A stretch of DNA of 64,000 bases from Microbacterium rhizomatis (GCF_008710745.1 NZ_VYSA01000002.1:1-64000), one strand, 5' to 3'. Shown: positions 36,939-46,605, numbered from the stretch's first letter. Notes: a model not told the origin generated them from the sequence alone. Numbers and translations are program-made.

Positions 36939-37726
36939 GATGGTTCTACGAGACAGACATCGCGATCATCTTGCCAATATTCGTGGGTGGGTTCGTCATC
37001 CTGTCCTGTGCGATCGTCATCGTGCTGCGACCGGTAGTCTCCCGGTTGGTCACCGACGGGAAGGAGTGGGATCGCGCCCTCGCCCATGTCGTCGGGACTT
37101 TCGGGGTCTTCTTCGGAATTCTGCTCGCGCTCGTCGCCGTTTCGGTCTACGACAATTTCTCTGCGACCAGAGTCACCACGATTGAAGAGGCGGGGCAGTT
37201 GGGCGCCCTCTATCGTGCGACGTCCGGACTACCGAGCGAGGTCGGCGACCCCGCGCGACGGGTAATCGATGATTACGTCCATACCGTCGTCGACGACGAC
37301 TTCCCGATGCAGCGAGACGGGCAACTGCCTACTGCCAGCGACTCCGAAGTAGACAAGTTGGAGGCGTTGTTGAACACGGTTGCCGCAGGCCCAGGCGATG
37401 AGCAAGCGCGCCTGCAACAGCTGCTTCTGACGTTCGACAATTTTGTCGAATCCCGGCGGGCACGCATCGATGCCACCGCCCTCGCTTTGCCGTCACTGTT
37501 GTGGGGAGTGATATGGGTCGGTGCCGCGGTGAATGCGATACTCATCAGCTTCATCATGGTGAAGAATCTCCGCTTGCATCTGCTTATGGCCGGCCTCCTG
37601 GCGTTGTTCATCGGGCTCGTTATATTCGTGACCGCGGCAATGGACCATCCCTACGCGGGAGCGATCGCAATCGGTCCAGGCCCGTTCGAGCGATTACTCC
37701 AACAGATCGTCGACACGCATCATTGA
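36935..37726 (+). CDS. DUF4239-like integral membrane protein
   Basis: 263 aa with four hydrophobic helices: two at the N-terminus (IILPIFVGGFVILSCAIVIV; VVGTFGVFFGILLALVAVSV) and two near the C-terminus (LLWGVIWVGAAVNAILISFI; LLMAGLLALFIGLVIFVTAA). A soluble helical domain lies between them (TTIEEAGQLGALYRATSGLP). This 2+2 layout fits the bestrophin-like DUF4239 family, whose function is unclear. Transcription probably starts from the TATACT at 36804-36809 at the end of the M23 gene. Confidence 0.8.
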   Translation: MRWFYETDIAIILPIFVGGFVILSCAIVIVLRPVVSRLVTDGKEWDRALAHVVGTFGVFFGILLALVAVSVYDNFSATRVTTIEEAGQLGALYRATSGLPSEVGDPARRVIDDYVHTVVDDDFPMQRDGQLPTASDSEVDKLEALLNTVAAGPGDEQARLQQLLLTFDNFVESRRARIDATALALPSLLWGVIWVGAAVNAILISFIMVKNLRLHLLMAGLLALFIGLVIFVTAAMDHPYAGAIAIGPGPFERLLQQIVDTHH

Positions 37727-38261
37727 CCGGGATGACAGAACGATCGAGGAGGCCGCGGGGCGGTCGGGGCGAATTCCTGCATGGTCGAGCGGCTATGTGG
37801 TGCTTCCTACGGAGAGCGCGATTCAACAACCGCAAGAGAGAGTGCATCGCTCCAAGACCCGACCGTGCATCGTGATCATCTTCGGGGCAGCCTCGTGGTT
37901 GCCGACCTCGGTCGCGCCGGTGCAATCCGTGGGAAGCCGCACTCGCAACCGTTATCGCTCGCGTCGCCGATCATCGCATGCGCGCCCACGTTATCTCGAG
38001 CCAGAGCTTGTTCGACGGGCAATCGGTCGGCTCCGTACACGGGGGACCTCACGCGTGTGCACCGTGTACACGCCTGCCACGCACAACTCACGTTCGGTAA
38101 CGGCGCCGGAAGAGATGCCTCCCGCTCCCCTCAGAGTGGCGACCACGATCTCCGCACTGCGAATCGGTCCGCCCGACATGGTGTGAACGTGCCGCGTCAC
38201 TTGTAGCGGTCACTATCGACATTCCCCTGGAAGAGAGGCCGCGTGCAGGAGCGCGCACAGG
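37727..38261. other. Gap without a recognisable gene
   Basis: About 535 bp between the DUF4239 gene and the convergent permease. Open frames here are Arg/Ser-rich, have no ribosome binding sites and differ in codon use from real neighbours. No repeat or RNA gene was seen; it may be decayed coding sequence. Confidence 0.5.
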
Positions 38262-39785
38262 CTACGAGTGCGGGTTCTTTCCCGCCCGGTCGGGCTCGGG
38301 CGAGATGACGTGGGGCAACGCGAAGTCGGCATACCCCGGCTGCGCGAGTCGAGATCGCTTCCGGGAGTACGCGAAGTAGACGACAAGACCGACCATGAGC
38401 CAGACGAGGAATCGCAGCCACGTCTCGACTGTGAGGTTGAGCATCAGATACAGGCTCACCAGGGCGGACACCGCCGGGAGCCAGGGGTTCAAAGGTACCC
38501 GAAACGCGCGACGGAGGTCAGGGCGTTTGCGACGCAACACAATCACGCCAACTGCGACCATCACGAATGCTGACAGTGTTCCGATATTGACCATCTCCTC
38601 CAGCACGCCAACGGGTGTCAGACCCGCAGTGAGCGCTACGACCGCGGTGACGATGATCGAGATAACCCATGGAGTCCGGAGGCGGGGGTGCACCTTGGCC
38701 AGTCCCATCGGGAGAAGCGCGTCACGCGACATCGCGAAGATGATGCGCGTGGCACCGATCATGAGAGTCATGACGACGGTTGTGAGACCTGCAACCGCCC
38801 CCGCCGAGATGAGCGTGGCCATCCATACCTGACCGTGGAACGCAAACGCGTTGGCCAGCGCCGCGTTGGGGTCGAGCTCCCCGAAAGGAACCATGCCTGT
38901 CACGACGAGCGCGACCGCGCAGTAGAGGAGCGTACAGATGATGAGCGAGGCGATGATGCCGATGGGCATGTCCCGCTGCGGATTCCGCGTCTCCTCCGCA
39001 GTGGTAGCAACAACATCGAAGCCGATGAAGGCGAAGAACACCAGAGCGGCACCTGCGAGGACCCCACCCACACCGAACGCTGTCGGCTCCATTCCAGAGA
39101 AGAACTGCAACAAGGGTTGACTCAGGCCCGTGGCCATCTCGCGAGGTGCTTCCTCCGGCACGAACGGCGACCAGTTCGCAGGGTCGACGAAGAGCGCTCC
39201 AGCGACGATGACGAAGAGCACGATGAACAGCTTCACTGCGACGAGCACGAGGTTCACGCGCAACGACTCCTTGATCCCGAAGGTGATTATCGCCCCGAGG
39301 ACGACGACAAGAAGGACGGCCATCACGTCGACCGTCCCGCCGTGCCCGATCGCTGAGGGAATCGCCACGCCGAGCTGCTCCATGAGTGTTCCGAGGTAGG
39401 CGCTCCAGCCCTGTGCGACCACACTCGCGCCCAAGAACATCTCGAGGATGAGGTCCCATCCGATGATCCAGGCGAACAGCTCGCCGAGAGACGCATACGA
39501 GAACGTGTAAGCAGAGCCGGAAACCGGCACCGTCGAAGCGAACTCCGCGTAGCACAGCGCCGCCAGTCCGCAAGCGATGGCCGCGACGACGAAGCTGACG
39601 AGTATCGCCGGCCCGGCAACCTCATGAGCTGCGCGACCGGTCAGGGTGAATATACCGGCGCCTATCACGACACCCACCCCGAAAACCGTCAGATCGAGAG
39701 CGGTCAGCGACTTCTTGAGCTGGAACCCCGGAGCGTCAGTATCAGCGATCGACCTCTCCACGGACTTGGTACGAAACAAACTCAA
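38262..39785 (-). CDS. APC-family amino-acid permease (cationic amino-acid transporter type)
   Basis: 507 aa from a TTG at 39785 that has GGAGG nine bases upstream; a longer ATG reading at 39953 would cross the promoter. About 12-13 helices. The APC signature appears as GVGVVIGAGIFTLTGRAA in TM1 and GFDVVATTAEETRNPQRDMP in the consensus loop, which is close to the YfnA/CAT group. It should import basic or branched amino acids by proton coupling. A TTATAC-like box lies about 170 bp upstream (39.95 kb). The adjacent GntR genes are regulatory candidates. Confidence 0.93.
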   Translation of the reverse strand: MSLFRTKSVERSIADTDAPGFQLKKSLTALDLTVFGVGVVIGAGIFTLTGRAAHEVAGPAILVSFVVAAIACGLAALCYAEFASTVPVSGSAYTFSYASLGELFAWIIGWDLILEMFLGASVVAQGWSAYLGTLMEQLGVAIPSAIGHGGTVDVMAVLLVVVLGAIITFGIKESLRVNLVLVAVKLFIVLFVIVAGALFVDPANWSPFVPEEAPREMATGLSQPLLQFFSGMEPTAFGVGGVLAGAALVFFAFIGFDVVATTAEETRNPQRDMPIGIIASLIICTLLYCAVALVVTGMVPFGELDPNAALANAFAFHGQVWMATLISAGAVAGLTTVVMTLMIGATRIIFAMSRDALLPMGLAKVHPRLRTPWVISIIVTAVVALTAGLTPVGVLEEMVNIGTLSAFVMVAVGVIVLRRKRPDLRRAFRVPLNPWLPAVSALVSLYLMLNLTVETWLRFLVWLMVGLVVYFAYSRKRSRLAQPGYADFALPHVISPEPDRAGKNPHS

Positions 39786-40163
39786 GGACGGGAACCTCCG
39801 TGACGACAGTGATGAGTGCGAATGCGCAACGCGATCTCGCCTGCGATCTCGCTCCGAACACCGAAGCGGATCCGACAAGCCCGCGGCAGCGAACGCACCC
39901 GCTCCTACGCGCACGAGAAGTCCGTGTGGTTCGGCTTTTTCGTATATTAGCACTCTCGTTGAGAATGGCTGTCGCGGCCGATAGTCAAGGAGGAAGCCCG
40001 GCCCACCATCGTGGAGCCGAGGGCCTGGTTACCCCCCGTGGGTGCTACAGGGGGTAACCAGTGGGCGTGGTGAGCGCCCGGTTGGGTTGCAAGAGAGCTC
40101 AATGCTCGACCTCGCAATATTAGAATACCACAACGTCAGCTAAGCGAAGCCTGGTCGATCTTC
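39786..40163. other. Regulatory gap between the permease and GntR genes
   Basis: No gene. It holds an AT-rich promoter-like stretch on the minus strand near 39.95 kb (GCTAATATACG), the 12-bp hairpin listed separately, and another AT-rich patch near 40120-40131 (AATATTAGAATA). Together these give the permease a leader of about 160 nt. Confidence 0.5.
40025..40061. terminator. 12-bp hairpin, terminator or attenuator
   Basis: CTGGTTACCCCC (40025-40036) and its exact complement (40050-40061) enclose a 13-nt loop. It lies about 100 bp after the GntR stop and has no U-tract. Confidence 0.6.
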
Positions 40164-40826
40164 TTAAGCGGCGTCAGAGAGATGAGCGGCTTCCGACGCC
40201 CGAAGCGCCGGCCATCCACCCAGCACAGTAGTCGCAGCACTCGGCGCTCCACCCTCGAGCGCCGCCGCAATGGCCTCGTGTAGTTCCGTGTCGACGGGAG
40301 AATTCGGGAGAGCCAGCCTGAGTCGGTATGCGGCCGCAGTCGCCCCGAGCCGCAGCGAGAGCGAATCACTGGCCGCACGCAGCAAGGCAAAGTACGCGAA
40401 GTCCGCCGCAGCCCGTTGCTGAACATCGTCGAGACTCTTGGAGATGGCGGCAATCGCCTCCCGGAGCTGACAAAGCAGTTCCGGGAGGACTGCAGGATTG
40501 AGCGTGGAAATCACTGCCTGCTGCATGACACGCCAATCTCGTAGCTCGCGAGCGGCGGCTTCCGGGGTGAAGGATGTGACGCGCGTGAAACACGCGGCTT
40601 CGACATCCACAAGACCGAATGCTTCGAGGCGCAGAATCGCCTCTCGCACCGGGGTACGCGAGACGCCCAATCGCTCGGCCCATTCTCGGTGATCGATGCT
40701 CTGGCCAGCGATCAACTTCCCCTCGACGATCGCCTCGAGCAAGGCATCGTGAACTTGGTCCGCCACGCGGGCCCACCTCACATCACGGGAGGAGTCGGTC
40801 ATCGAATATCTGTCGTAAGTGAACAT
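40164..40826 (-). CDS. GntR-family regulator 1
   Basis: 220 aa. The GntR winged helix is clear (EWAERLGVSRTPVREAILRLEAFGLVDV), followed by a helical effector domain of FCD size with the distinctive LGATAAAYRLRLALP near its end. Regulator 3 at 48.7 kb has LGAAASAYRLRLAEP at the same place, so the two are paralogues. ATG 40826 is seven bases after a perfect TATAAT, hence leaderless. A CCTAAC-TAGT-GTTAGG palindrome fills the -35/-10 spacer, strongly suggesting autoregulation. Confidence 0.92.
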   Translation of the reverse strand: MFTYDRYSMTDSSRDVRWARVADQVHDALLEAIVEGKLIAGQSIDHREWAERLGVSRTPVREAILRLEAFGLVDVEAACFTRVTSFTPEAAARELRDWRVMQQAVISTLNPAVLPELLCQLREAIAAISKSLDDVQQRAAADFAYFALLRAASDSLSLRLGATAAAYRLRLALPNSPVDTELHEAIAAALEGGAPSAATTVLGGWPALRASEAAHLSDAA

Positions 40827-40833
40827 AACATCT

Positions 40834-40862
40834 ATTATAGCCTAACTAGTGTTAGGGGGCAA
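40834..40862 (-). promoter_or_regulatory. Promoter and operator of GntR gene 1
   Basis: On the minus strand TTGCCC (40857-40862), a 17-bp spacer and TATAAT (40834-40839) make a strong promoter. The spacer is occupied by CCTAACTAGTGTTAGG (40841-40856), a 6+6 palindrome. Near copies of its left part occur at 48619-48630 and 54146-54157. Confidence 0.8.
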
Positions 40863-41526
40863 ATAGATGTTGTCGATATGCGCGGATCATGAGGAGACTC
40901 CCAGTCGAACCAGGGTCTGCGGCACGCCCGTCACAGTGTCCAAATCTCGCGTGGTGGCGCCCGCCGACGCTCACGGTCGCGATACATCCCGTGATTCCTC
41001 GACGCGTACCCCACACGGGCCCACTCTCACGCCCGGGCCTCCGCCCCACTCGCGCGGCTGTCGGTGGCATCCATACGCGAGGCCGTAAGCGTCAAGACGG
41101 TACGAGAACTGCGGACCTCATGAAGCACCGGCTGTCGGAATCGTCAGAACAACGTCGTGCGGGTCGAACGGATCGGTCTTCACGGTCGATCCCCGCGCCA
41201 GGTCGTACCCTCGATCGCGGCGTCGCCGACCCGGCCTTGACGCACCTTCTCCAGACGCGATCCCGTTGCTTTCACCCTGCGTTCGGTCCTCGCGGAGAGT
41301 GTGATGTCGGCACTATAGGCCGATTCCTGCGGCGCCGGAGAAGAAGTAGCTCGCACCACCCACGGCTCGCGCCGAGTTCCGCGCACCCCACGAGGAGCAA
41401 CGCTTCGGGCGCGCAACCCCTCCGTCGAGGACACCAGTCGCCCTCGAGGTCGTGTGACGGTTACGCCACGATCATGAGACTGCTGATATCCGGTTCTCTC
41501 GAGCAGAGTGATACTCGCGGACTCGA
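40863..41526. other. Gap without a supported gene
   Basis: About 660 bp. The long plus-strand frame here is Arg/Pro/Ser-rich with no ribosome binding site and is not credible. A minus-strand frame near 41180-41330 reads RRVKATGSRLEKVRQGRVGD, perhaps a decayed gene end. No repeats or RNA genes seen. Confidence 0.5.
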
Positions 41527-42246
41527 CTAACCCTGCTGCGCGTCGGTTCCTGGAATGGCGAGCAGCGAGAGTCTTCTGATTGATCCCGACATGACGTCAC
41601 CATCACCGTCGGTGGCGCCGGAAAGGAAAGACTCCTGAATGAGGCTGAGAGCGGCCAGGTCGATCCAATTCGGCAGCGACAGGCTCCCGAGGCGAATGAC
41701 GTGCTGCTCCGTCTCGAGAGCACGCACCAGCTCCTTGTTGGCACTCAAAGGCGTGATCGCGGTAAAGAACTTGAAGTTGGCCTCGGCGATCTCGCGAGCT
41801 TCGCGCATGCGACTCTCGAGATGCGCGTCATCCGGTTCGATGCCCTGAAGGTTTGACACTGCCTGCGCAAATTTCTTATGCTGCTGGCCCATTCCGCGGA
41901 GGATGCTCTTGGAGATGTCGCCGACGACCTCGCGAATGAGGGGCTCCATCAGCGCCGTCCACACGACGAGACGGTCTCGGACCTGCTCGGGTGTCACGGC
42001 GGCGATGCGAGTGAACCTGTTGGGTTCCGACTCAACGATGCCGACGGATCGCAGCTTCTGCAACGCTTCCCGCACGGGGGTGCGCGAGACACCCAGTTCG
42101 TTGGCTAGCGAGATGTCGTTGATGCGCTCACCCGGCGCGAGACGCCCGTCGAAGACCGCCTCCATCAACATGTCGTAGATCGCATCACCAACCGTTGGTC
42201 GTGGGCCGGTGATCGTAGAGGCGAAGGTCCCGTTGCTGGCGTTCAT
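41527..42246 (-). CDS. GntR-family regulator 2
   Basis: 239 aa. DNA-binding domain: ISLANELGVSRTPVREALQKLRSVGIVES; the C-terminal region is a helical FCD-like effector domain (TPEQVRDRLVVWTALMEPLI, EANFKFFTAITPLSANKELV). I chose ATG 42246 because TATATT ends seven bases before it, a leaderless arrangement like that of regulator 1; frames continuing upstream lack support. It is more distant from regulators 1 and 3 than they are from each other. Probable targets are the permease or the exported-protein genes on either side. Confidence 0.9.
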   Translation of the reverse strand: MNASNGTFASTITGPRPTVGDAIYDMLMEAVFDGRLAPGERINDISLANELGVSRTPVREALQKLRSVGIVESEPNRFTRIAAVTPEQVRDRLVVWTALMEPLIREVVGDISKSILRGMGQQHKKFAQAVSNLQGIEPDDAHLESRMREAREIAEANFKFFTAITPLSANKELVRALETEQHVIRLGSLSLPNWIDLAALSLIQESFLSGATDGDGDVMSGSIRRLSLLAIPGTDAQQG

Positions 42247-42416
42247 GTACCGCAATATATCAACAATCCCACCCAATAGATGGGAACACTCGCTCTTGAT
42301 TTCCATCGCGTTGCGCGGGAGTCGCGTCCGCGGATGCGGCAGTGCATGCGAGAACGGGTTCGATCGACCGTCGTCGGCAACGGGGGCCCACACACAGCCA
42401 ATCGAGTCTCGATGAT

Positions 42417-42431
42417 GGTATACTGGTATCC
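42417..42431 (+). promoter_or_regulatory. Promoter region of the large exported protein
   Basis: GGTATACTGGTATCC contains a TATACT -10 (42419-42424) and a repeated GGTAT. It lies 25-30 bases before the start codon. Confidence 0.45.
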
Positions 42432-42448
42432 ATTCGAGCTGAGGATTG

Positions 42449-45400
42449 GTGTCTGAGTTGAAGCGTCAAAGTTCTTTCGTTGTCACGAGTGTGGTCATGT
42501 CAGGTCTGGTCGCCGGTGTGGTGGCAGTCCCGACTGCCGCGCAGGCCGCGCAGGCCGCGACGACGGGGGGCTCCCTGTCGGCCACGCCCCACCAGTGGTG
42601 GTCGGTCGAATTTTTCAAGCCCGTTGTCAATGCGTCCCTGCAATGTCCGCCGAGCTTCAGGCTTGACGACCATGATTACTCACCGGGACGCCTGGTGCCC
42701 CGCGGCGTCCAGGTGGACGAGCCCGGCGGGGTCGGGGTCTCGGCGGTGGACCTCATGGATGCTGCCGGAAACCGCGCTGGCGCGACCGGGATCGGGATGA
42801 CCAACTTTTACCCTTTCGGGGGACCCCGATCGGTCAAGGTCACACTGCACTGCGAGCTTCCCGTTACGGCACTGCAGAAGCCGGCGCTGGACGCCCGAGC
42901 GAACACCCCCTACAACTTCGCTTACAACTTCGGTGAAGGCATCACCACGCAAGAAGCGCAGATCACCGACGGGACGCTCCCCCCCGGACTCACCCTGGAC
43001 GCACGAACCGGAACCATCACCGGCACCCCCACCACCCTCGGAACATACTCCTACCAGATCTATTGGAAATCCGCCGACCGCAGCGGTCTTCACCGCGACA
43101 CCATCACCGTCTCCGAGCCCGCCCACTCCCCCGCCGCAGAAATCCCCACCGGCGCCGGCATCACCATCGCCCCCAACTCCGCAGCCGCGACCGGCGACGT
43201 CCTCGGCCTCGGCTACGAACAAGTCATCCAAATCAACGGCTCCAACGTCGAAATCCGCGAACCCCAAAACCGCGGCGGCAACGTCATCCGGTCCTTCCCG
43301 GCACTCGTTAGAAGCGAGCTCGGCTGGGACAGGTGGGGGTTCGCCACCTCTCTCGGGAGCCTCGGCGGGATGTCGTTGCCTACCGCGCGTCTGACTGTAG
43401 ATGGCGGGAGTGTCTACGTCGCCGGCGTCGTCCTCGATAAGGAGACCTGCCCCGAGGTTCTGCCGTGTTCTGAGGCACCGAAGATGAGAGTGTTCAGGTA
43501 CGGCGGCGATGGAGCGCTACTCGGGTCACGTGAATTCGCCTTCCCGAATCAGGTGACCTCTCTGTCCGCGCAGAGTGTCCATGGGAGGACCTATCTCGCG
43601 GTAGGCCTGACGCGAGGTGGCGTGCGGATTCTCGACGGCAAGACCCTTGAGGATAGGACTCAACTGCACACCGACTGGAGTCGGTACGACTTAGTTGTGG
43701 ATATGGATGTGGCGACAATGGTGGGCTTGGGTGTGTTGCCGGGTGATGGTGGTGGCCAACTGGTGTCGGTGGCGGGCCGGTGGACGCATGACGCGTGGTC
43801 GGTTGTGGCTTCGGATGCGTTGACGGGTGCGCAGCTGTGGACCTATAACTGGCACGCCACGCTTCAAGATCGGGTGGTGCCGGATCTGGTGTCGTTCGGG
43901 GAGTACGGTCCGAACGGTGAGGTCGCGGTCGCGATCGGCTGGTGGAAGCAGAACAAGGTCGACATCCTGGACGCGAAGACCGGTGCGAAGCTGTCGAGCG
44001 TCGCGGGAGACTCGAAAGTGACCGGCCTGCGGTTCTTCACCGACGTCGACGGACAGAAGATGCTCGCCATCCAACGAGATGGTATTTCCGAGATCGGGTC
44101 GATCGACGCAGGAGGAGGCTGGAAGTCTGTGACCGAAATCGACACGGGCAGTACCTCAAGTGCCGTCACTCTGGCGAAGTACTTCGTGCCCGGCTACCGG
44201 GCGGGCACGGTGAAAGTCGCCAACTCTGCCGCCGGGGACGTATCGGTGAAGTTCTACTCCTCACGCAACCGCGACAACGGCTGCTGGGTCGGTTCCGTGT
44301 TCCCCGGCGCAACGCCGTGGCCCAGCCTGCCCTTCAAGGTCGCCCCGGCAACCGAGTCGGCACCCTACGGCACAGCCACCCTCACCGGCGCGGGCGATTG
44401 CGCAGCCGAACGCGGCGTGTTCTTCGCCGAAGTCACCGACACCACCGGCAACGCCCGCCAGATCGTGAAAATCGGAACCGACATCAACGAACCCTGGAAA
44501 CTGAGCGTCCTCGAAACCGCCGGCGACAACCAGTACGCCGTCGCGTTGACCCCGAACGACCGCGCCGGATCCGTGCTCGGAGACTGGAAACTGACCGTCA
44601 CCGACCAGTTCACCGCCCCCACCGCGATCACCGCCCCCACCGTCACCGGCGCACGCCTGACCCCCGCGATGGCCGACGGATACAAGCCCACCGCGAACGT
44701 CGATGACCCCTCCCGCCCCGTCTACCGCTTCACCGTCACCGGCGCACAATGGGACATCCCCAACGCCGCACAACGCGCCGGCGCCACACTCCCCGCGATG
44801 ATCGTCGAAGGCTCCCCCGACGGAACGAACTGGACCACCCTGGGCACCCTCAACCCGCAAACCAACCCCGACCGCGACGGAAACAAAATCACCCTCGGCA
44901 CCAGCTCATTCGACTGGCAAACCACCTACGGCGCCACCGACTACACCCACTTCCGCGTCCACTCCGGCACCACCACCTCCAACACCATCAACACCACCCA
45001 ACTCACCCCACCCCCACCCGCACCCGGAGTCGTGAACAAGCTGATTCTGGGCACGGCGGGAAACAGTTTGAATGTGGCAGTTCGACCCAACGGCTTGGAT
45101 CAGGTTCCCTTCACGTACAGCCTCCTTGGCTCGTCCAACGGACAGGGCTTGGATGCGATGGATCCGAATTACGCGCCGTTGTACGACCGGGTCTACTTCC
45201 GAGACACGAACTCCCGGCTGATCACGGGGCTGGGCAGCGCAACCGATCCGGGACGGATGGTGAGCGTCACGCACGAGCGTGGACAGTACTCCAACGACGG
45301 CATCGCGCTGCAGGCAGCCTCCCAGGGAGCATTCCTCTCGTCCACGGACATCACGGACCGGGCAGTGAAGGCGGTCTTCAAAGCGACCGGCGCGGACTTC

Positions 45401-45817
45401 TCCACGGCGACGAGTGGAATCATCTCCGTCTCCCCAAACAAGCTCGCGTACGAGCCGGGTGGTTTCGGCACCGAAGGTCTGTACATCCAGACGCAAGCCG
45501 AGGGATTGCTGGAGTTGCAGTCGGTCACCGAGACGCGTCCCGCGCTCTTCAACATGGGTGAGACCGCGATCGGGCTCCAGCTCAACGCGACCGCCATCAC
45601 CGGGTCAGGCGCATTCCCCCTCGGCAGCGCGGGCAAGAACGCCGCCGCGCAACCGATCGTCACCGACGGGCTCCGCATCACCGGTGGCCGCGCGTACCTC
45701 GGCGACCCCGCACGATTCGGCTTCATCGGAATGTTCACCACCGACCTCATCACCCACGGTGACCGCGTCCCGATCGTCAACGCCTACGTCAAGAACAAAG
45801 AGAAGGACAACGGGTAA
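42449..45817 (+). CDS. Large exported protein with mosaic composition, about 1122 aa
   Basis: Start GTG 42449 (GAGG upstream; TTG 42446 is possible). A signal peptide ends near AAQAAQAA. A putative Ig domain follows (LPPGLTLDARTGTITGTPTT), then a propeller-like part with DVLGLGYEQVIQINGSNVEI and VDILDAKTGAKLSSVAGDSK, a discoidin/Ig-like stretch (MIVEGSPDGTNWTTLGTLNP) and a C-terminal domain of unknown type. Codon style changes abruptly: C-ending with GAA/AAA at about 42.95-43.3 and 44.4-45.03 kb, G/T-ending at 43.69-43.93 kb, mixed elsewhere. This suggests assembly by recombination. Function unknown; a lipoprotein gene follows 5 bp later. Confidence 0.8.
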   Translation: MSELKRQSSFVVTSVVMSGLVAGVVAVPTAAQAAQAATTGGSLSATPHQWWSVEFFKPVVNASLQCPPSFRLDDHDYSPGRLVPRGVQVDEPGGVGVSAVDLMDAAGNRAGATGIGMTNFYPFGGPRSVKVTLHCELPVTALQKPALDARANTPYNFAYNFGEGITTQEAQITDGTLPPGLTLDARTGTITGTPTTLGTYSYQIYWKSADRSGLHRDTITVSEPAHSPAAEIPTGAGITIAPNSAAATGDVLGLGYEQVIQINGSNVEIREPQNRGGNVIRSFPALVRSELGWDRWGFATSLGSLGGMSLPTARLTVDGGSVYVAGVVLDKETCPEVLPCSEAPKMRVFRYGGDGALLGSREFAFPNQVTSLSAQSVHGRTYLAVGLTRGGVRILDGKTLEDRTQLHTDWSRYDLVVDMDVATMVGLGVLPGDGGGQLVSVAGRWTHDAWSVVASDALTGAQLWTYNWHATLQDRVVPDLVSFGEYGPNGEVAVAIGWWKQNKVDILDAKTGAKLSSVAGDSKVTGLRFFTDVDGQKMLAIQRDGISEIGSIDAGGGWKSVTEIDTGSTSSAVTLAKYFVPGYRAGTVKVANSAAGDVSVKFYSSRNRDNGCWVGSVFPGATPWPSLPFKVAPATESAPYGTATLTGAGDCAAERGVFFAEVTDTTGNARQIVKIGTDINEPWKLSVLETAGDNQYAVALTPNDRAGSVLGDWKLTVTDQFTAPTAITAPTVTGARLTPAMADGYKPTANVDDPSRPVYRFTVTGAQWDIPNAAQRAGATLPAMIVEGSPDGTNWTTLGTLNPQTNPDRDGNKITLGTSSFDWQTTYGATDYTHFRVHSGTTTSNTINTTQLTPPPPAPGVVNKLILGTAGNSLNVAVRPNGLDQVPFTYSLLGSSNGQGLDAMDPNYAPLYDRVYFRDTNSRLITGLGSATDPGRMVSVTHERGQYSNDGIALQAASQGAFLSSTDITDRAVKAVFKATGADFSTATSGIISVSPNKLAYEPGGFGTEGLYIQTQAEGLLELQSVTETRPALFNMGETAIGLQLNATAITGSGAFPLGSAGKNAAAQPIVTDGLRITGGRAYLGDPARFGFIGMFTTDLITHGDRVPIVNAYVKNKEKDNG

Positions 45818-45822
45818 GCACG

Positions 45823-46395
45823 ATGTCTCCACTCACGCCCACCACCCGTGCCCGCTACCAGCTCATCGGTATCGCCAGCGGTCTGGTCATCGCCACTGCA
45901 CTCCTGGCCGGTTGCACCACCACACCCCGGCCCGCAGCCGCAGGCATCCCGGACGCGCAGATCGGACAGTCCCAGGACTGCCCCGGCGAATTCCTCCAGT
46001 ACCTCGCCAAAGAACGCACGATCAACGCGCAAGACGCCACCGTGGAAGAACTCCCCACCGACACCGCCACCAGTGAACTCGGATTCACCCTCCCGGACAC
46101 ACCCCTCTGCGCCGCCACCACCCAAGGCCAACGCACCCTCCCATCCGGCGCCACGGAACCCGCGGAACACACGCTCCTCATCCCCGGCGCTCACAAGACC
46201 CAGATCGACGGCGCCGCCCGGGAAGCCGGCTACACCGACGGTGCCGGATGGACCCTCCTCACCGACACGACAGTCCTGCGGATCACGGAAAAGACCGGCA
46301 CCCAAATCGGCATCCCGGACACGACCACCTATACCCTTCTCACCACCACCAATTCCCCCGAACTCGCCAAGCTCAAAATCAAACCCAGCCAGTAG
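45823..46395 (+). CDS. Putative lipoprotein, 190 aa
   Basis: A basic N-terminus (TPTTRARYQLIG) and hydrophobic core lead to the lipobox LLAGC, so Cys31 is the likely lipidation site. The mature part is acidic and Thr-rich with two cysteines (QDCPGEF, PLCAATT) that may form a disulfide. AAGGA lies upstream of ATG 45823, 5 bp after the exported-protein stop, so the two genes form an operon and may work together at the surface. Codon style is C-ending, like parts of the upstream gene. No family recognised. Confidence 0.8.
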   Translation: MSPLTPTTRARYQLIGIASGLVIATALLAGCTTTPRPAAAGIPDAQIGQSQDCPGEFLQYLAKERTINAQDATVEELPTDTATSELGFTLPDTPLCAATTQGQRTLPSGATEPAEHTLLIPGAHKTQIDGAAREAGYTDGAGWTLLTDTTVLRITEKTGTQIGIPDTTTYTLLTTTNSPELAKLKIKPSQ

Positions 46396-46417
46396 TCGCC
46401 TCCTTCACCGCCGGCAA

Positions 46418-46463
46418 CAATGAAGGGCGCCGCCCGGGACACCCCGGACGGCGTCCTTCATTG
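46418..46463. terminator. Bidirectional hairpin terminator
   Basis: CAATGAAGG (46418-46426) pairs with CCTTCATTG (46455-46463) and the GC-rich interior (CGCCGCCCGGG/CCCGG..GGCG) extends the stem. It separates the lipoprotein gene from the convergent transporter. Confidence 0.8.
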
Positions 46464-46492
46464 CGCATCAGACCGCTGGCGCGGCCGACGCG

Positions 46493-46522
46493 TCGATCCA
46501 GATCGAGTCGATCCAGATCGAA
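46493..46522. repeat. Two 15-bp direct repeats
   Basis: TCGATCCAGATCGAG (46493-46507) is followed immediately by TCGATCCAGATCGAA. Each unit contains a GATC...GATC dyad. It sits in the terminator region between convergent genes. Confidence 0.6.
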
Positions 46523-46579
46523 TGGTCTTGTCGCGTCGCCGCCGGCGGGCGGATGGTCTCCGGGCGCGAAGGTCGGGCA

Positions 46580-46605
46580 CTGAACCGTGCCGGAGAACGG
46601 TTCAG
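46580..46605 (-). terminator. Hairpin overlapping the transporter stop codon
   Basis: CTGAACCGT (46580-46588) and ACGGTTCAG (46597-46605) form a 9-bp stem with an 8-nt loop. It includes the stop codon of the minus-strand transporter gene and may terminate it. Confidence 0.5.

Noticed and set aside
37781..38206. A 141-codon frame in the gap before the permease
   Set aside because: No ribosome binding site, mixed composition, no protein-like pattern.
40889..41530. A 213-codon Arg/Pro/Ser-rich frame
   Set aside because: No start signal and no domain; composition is that of random GC-rich DNA.
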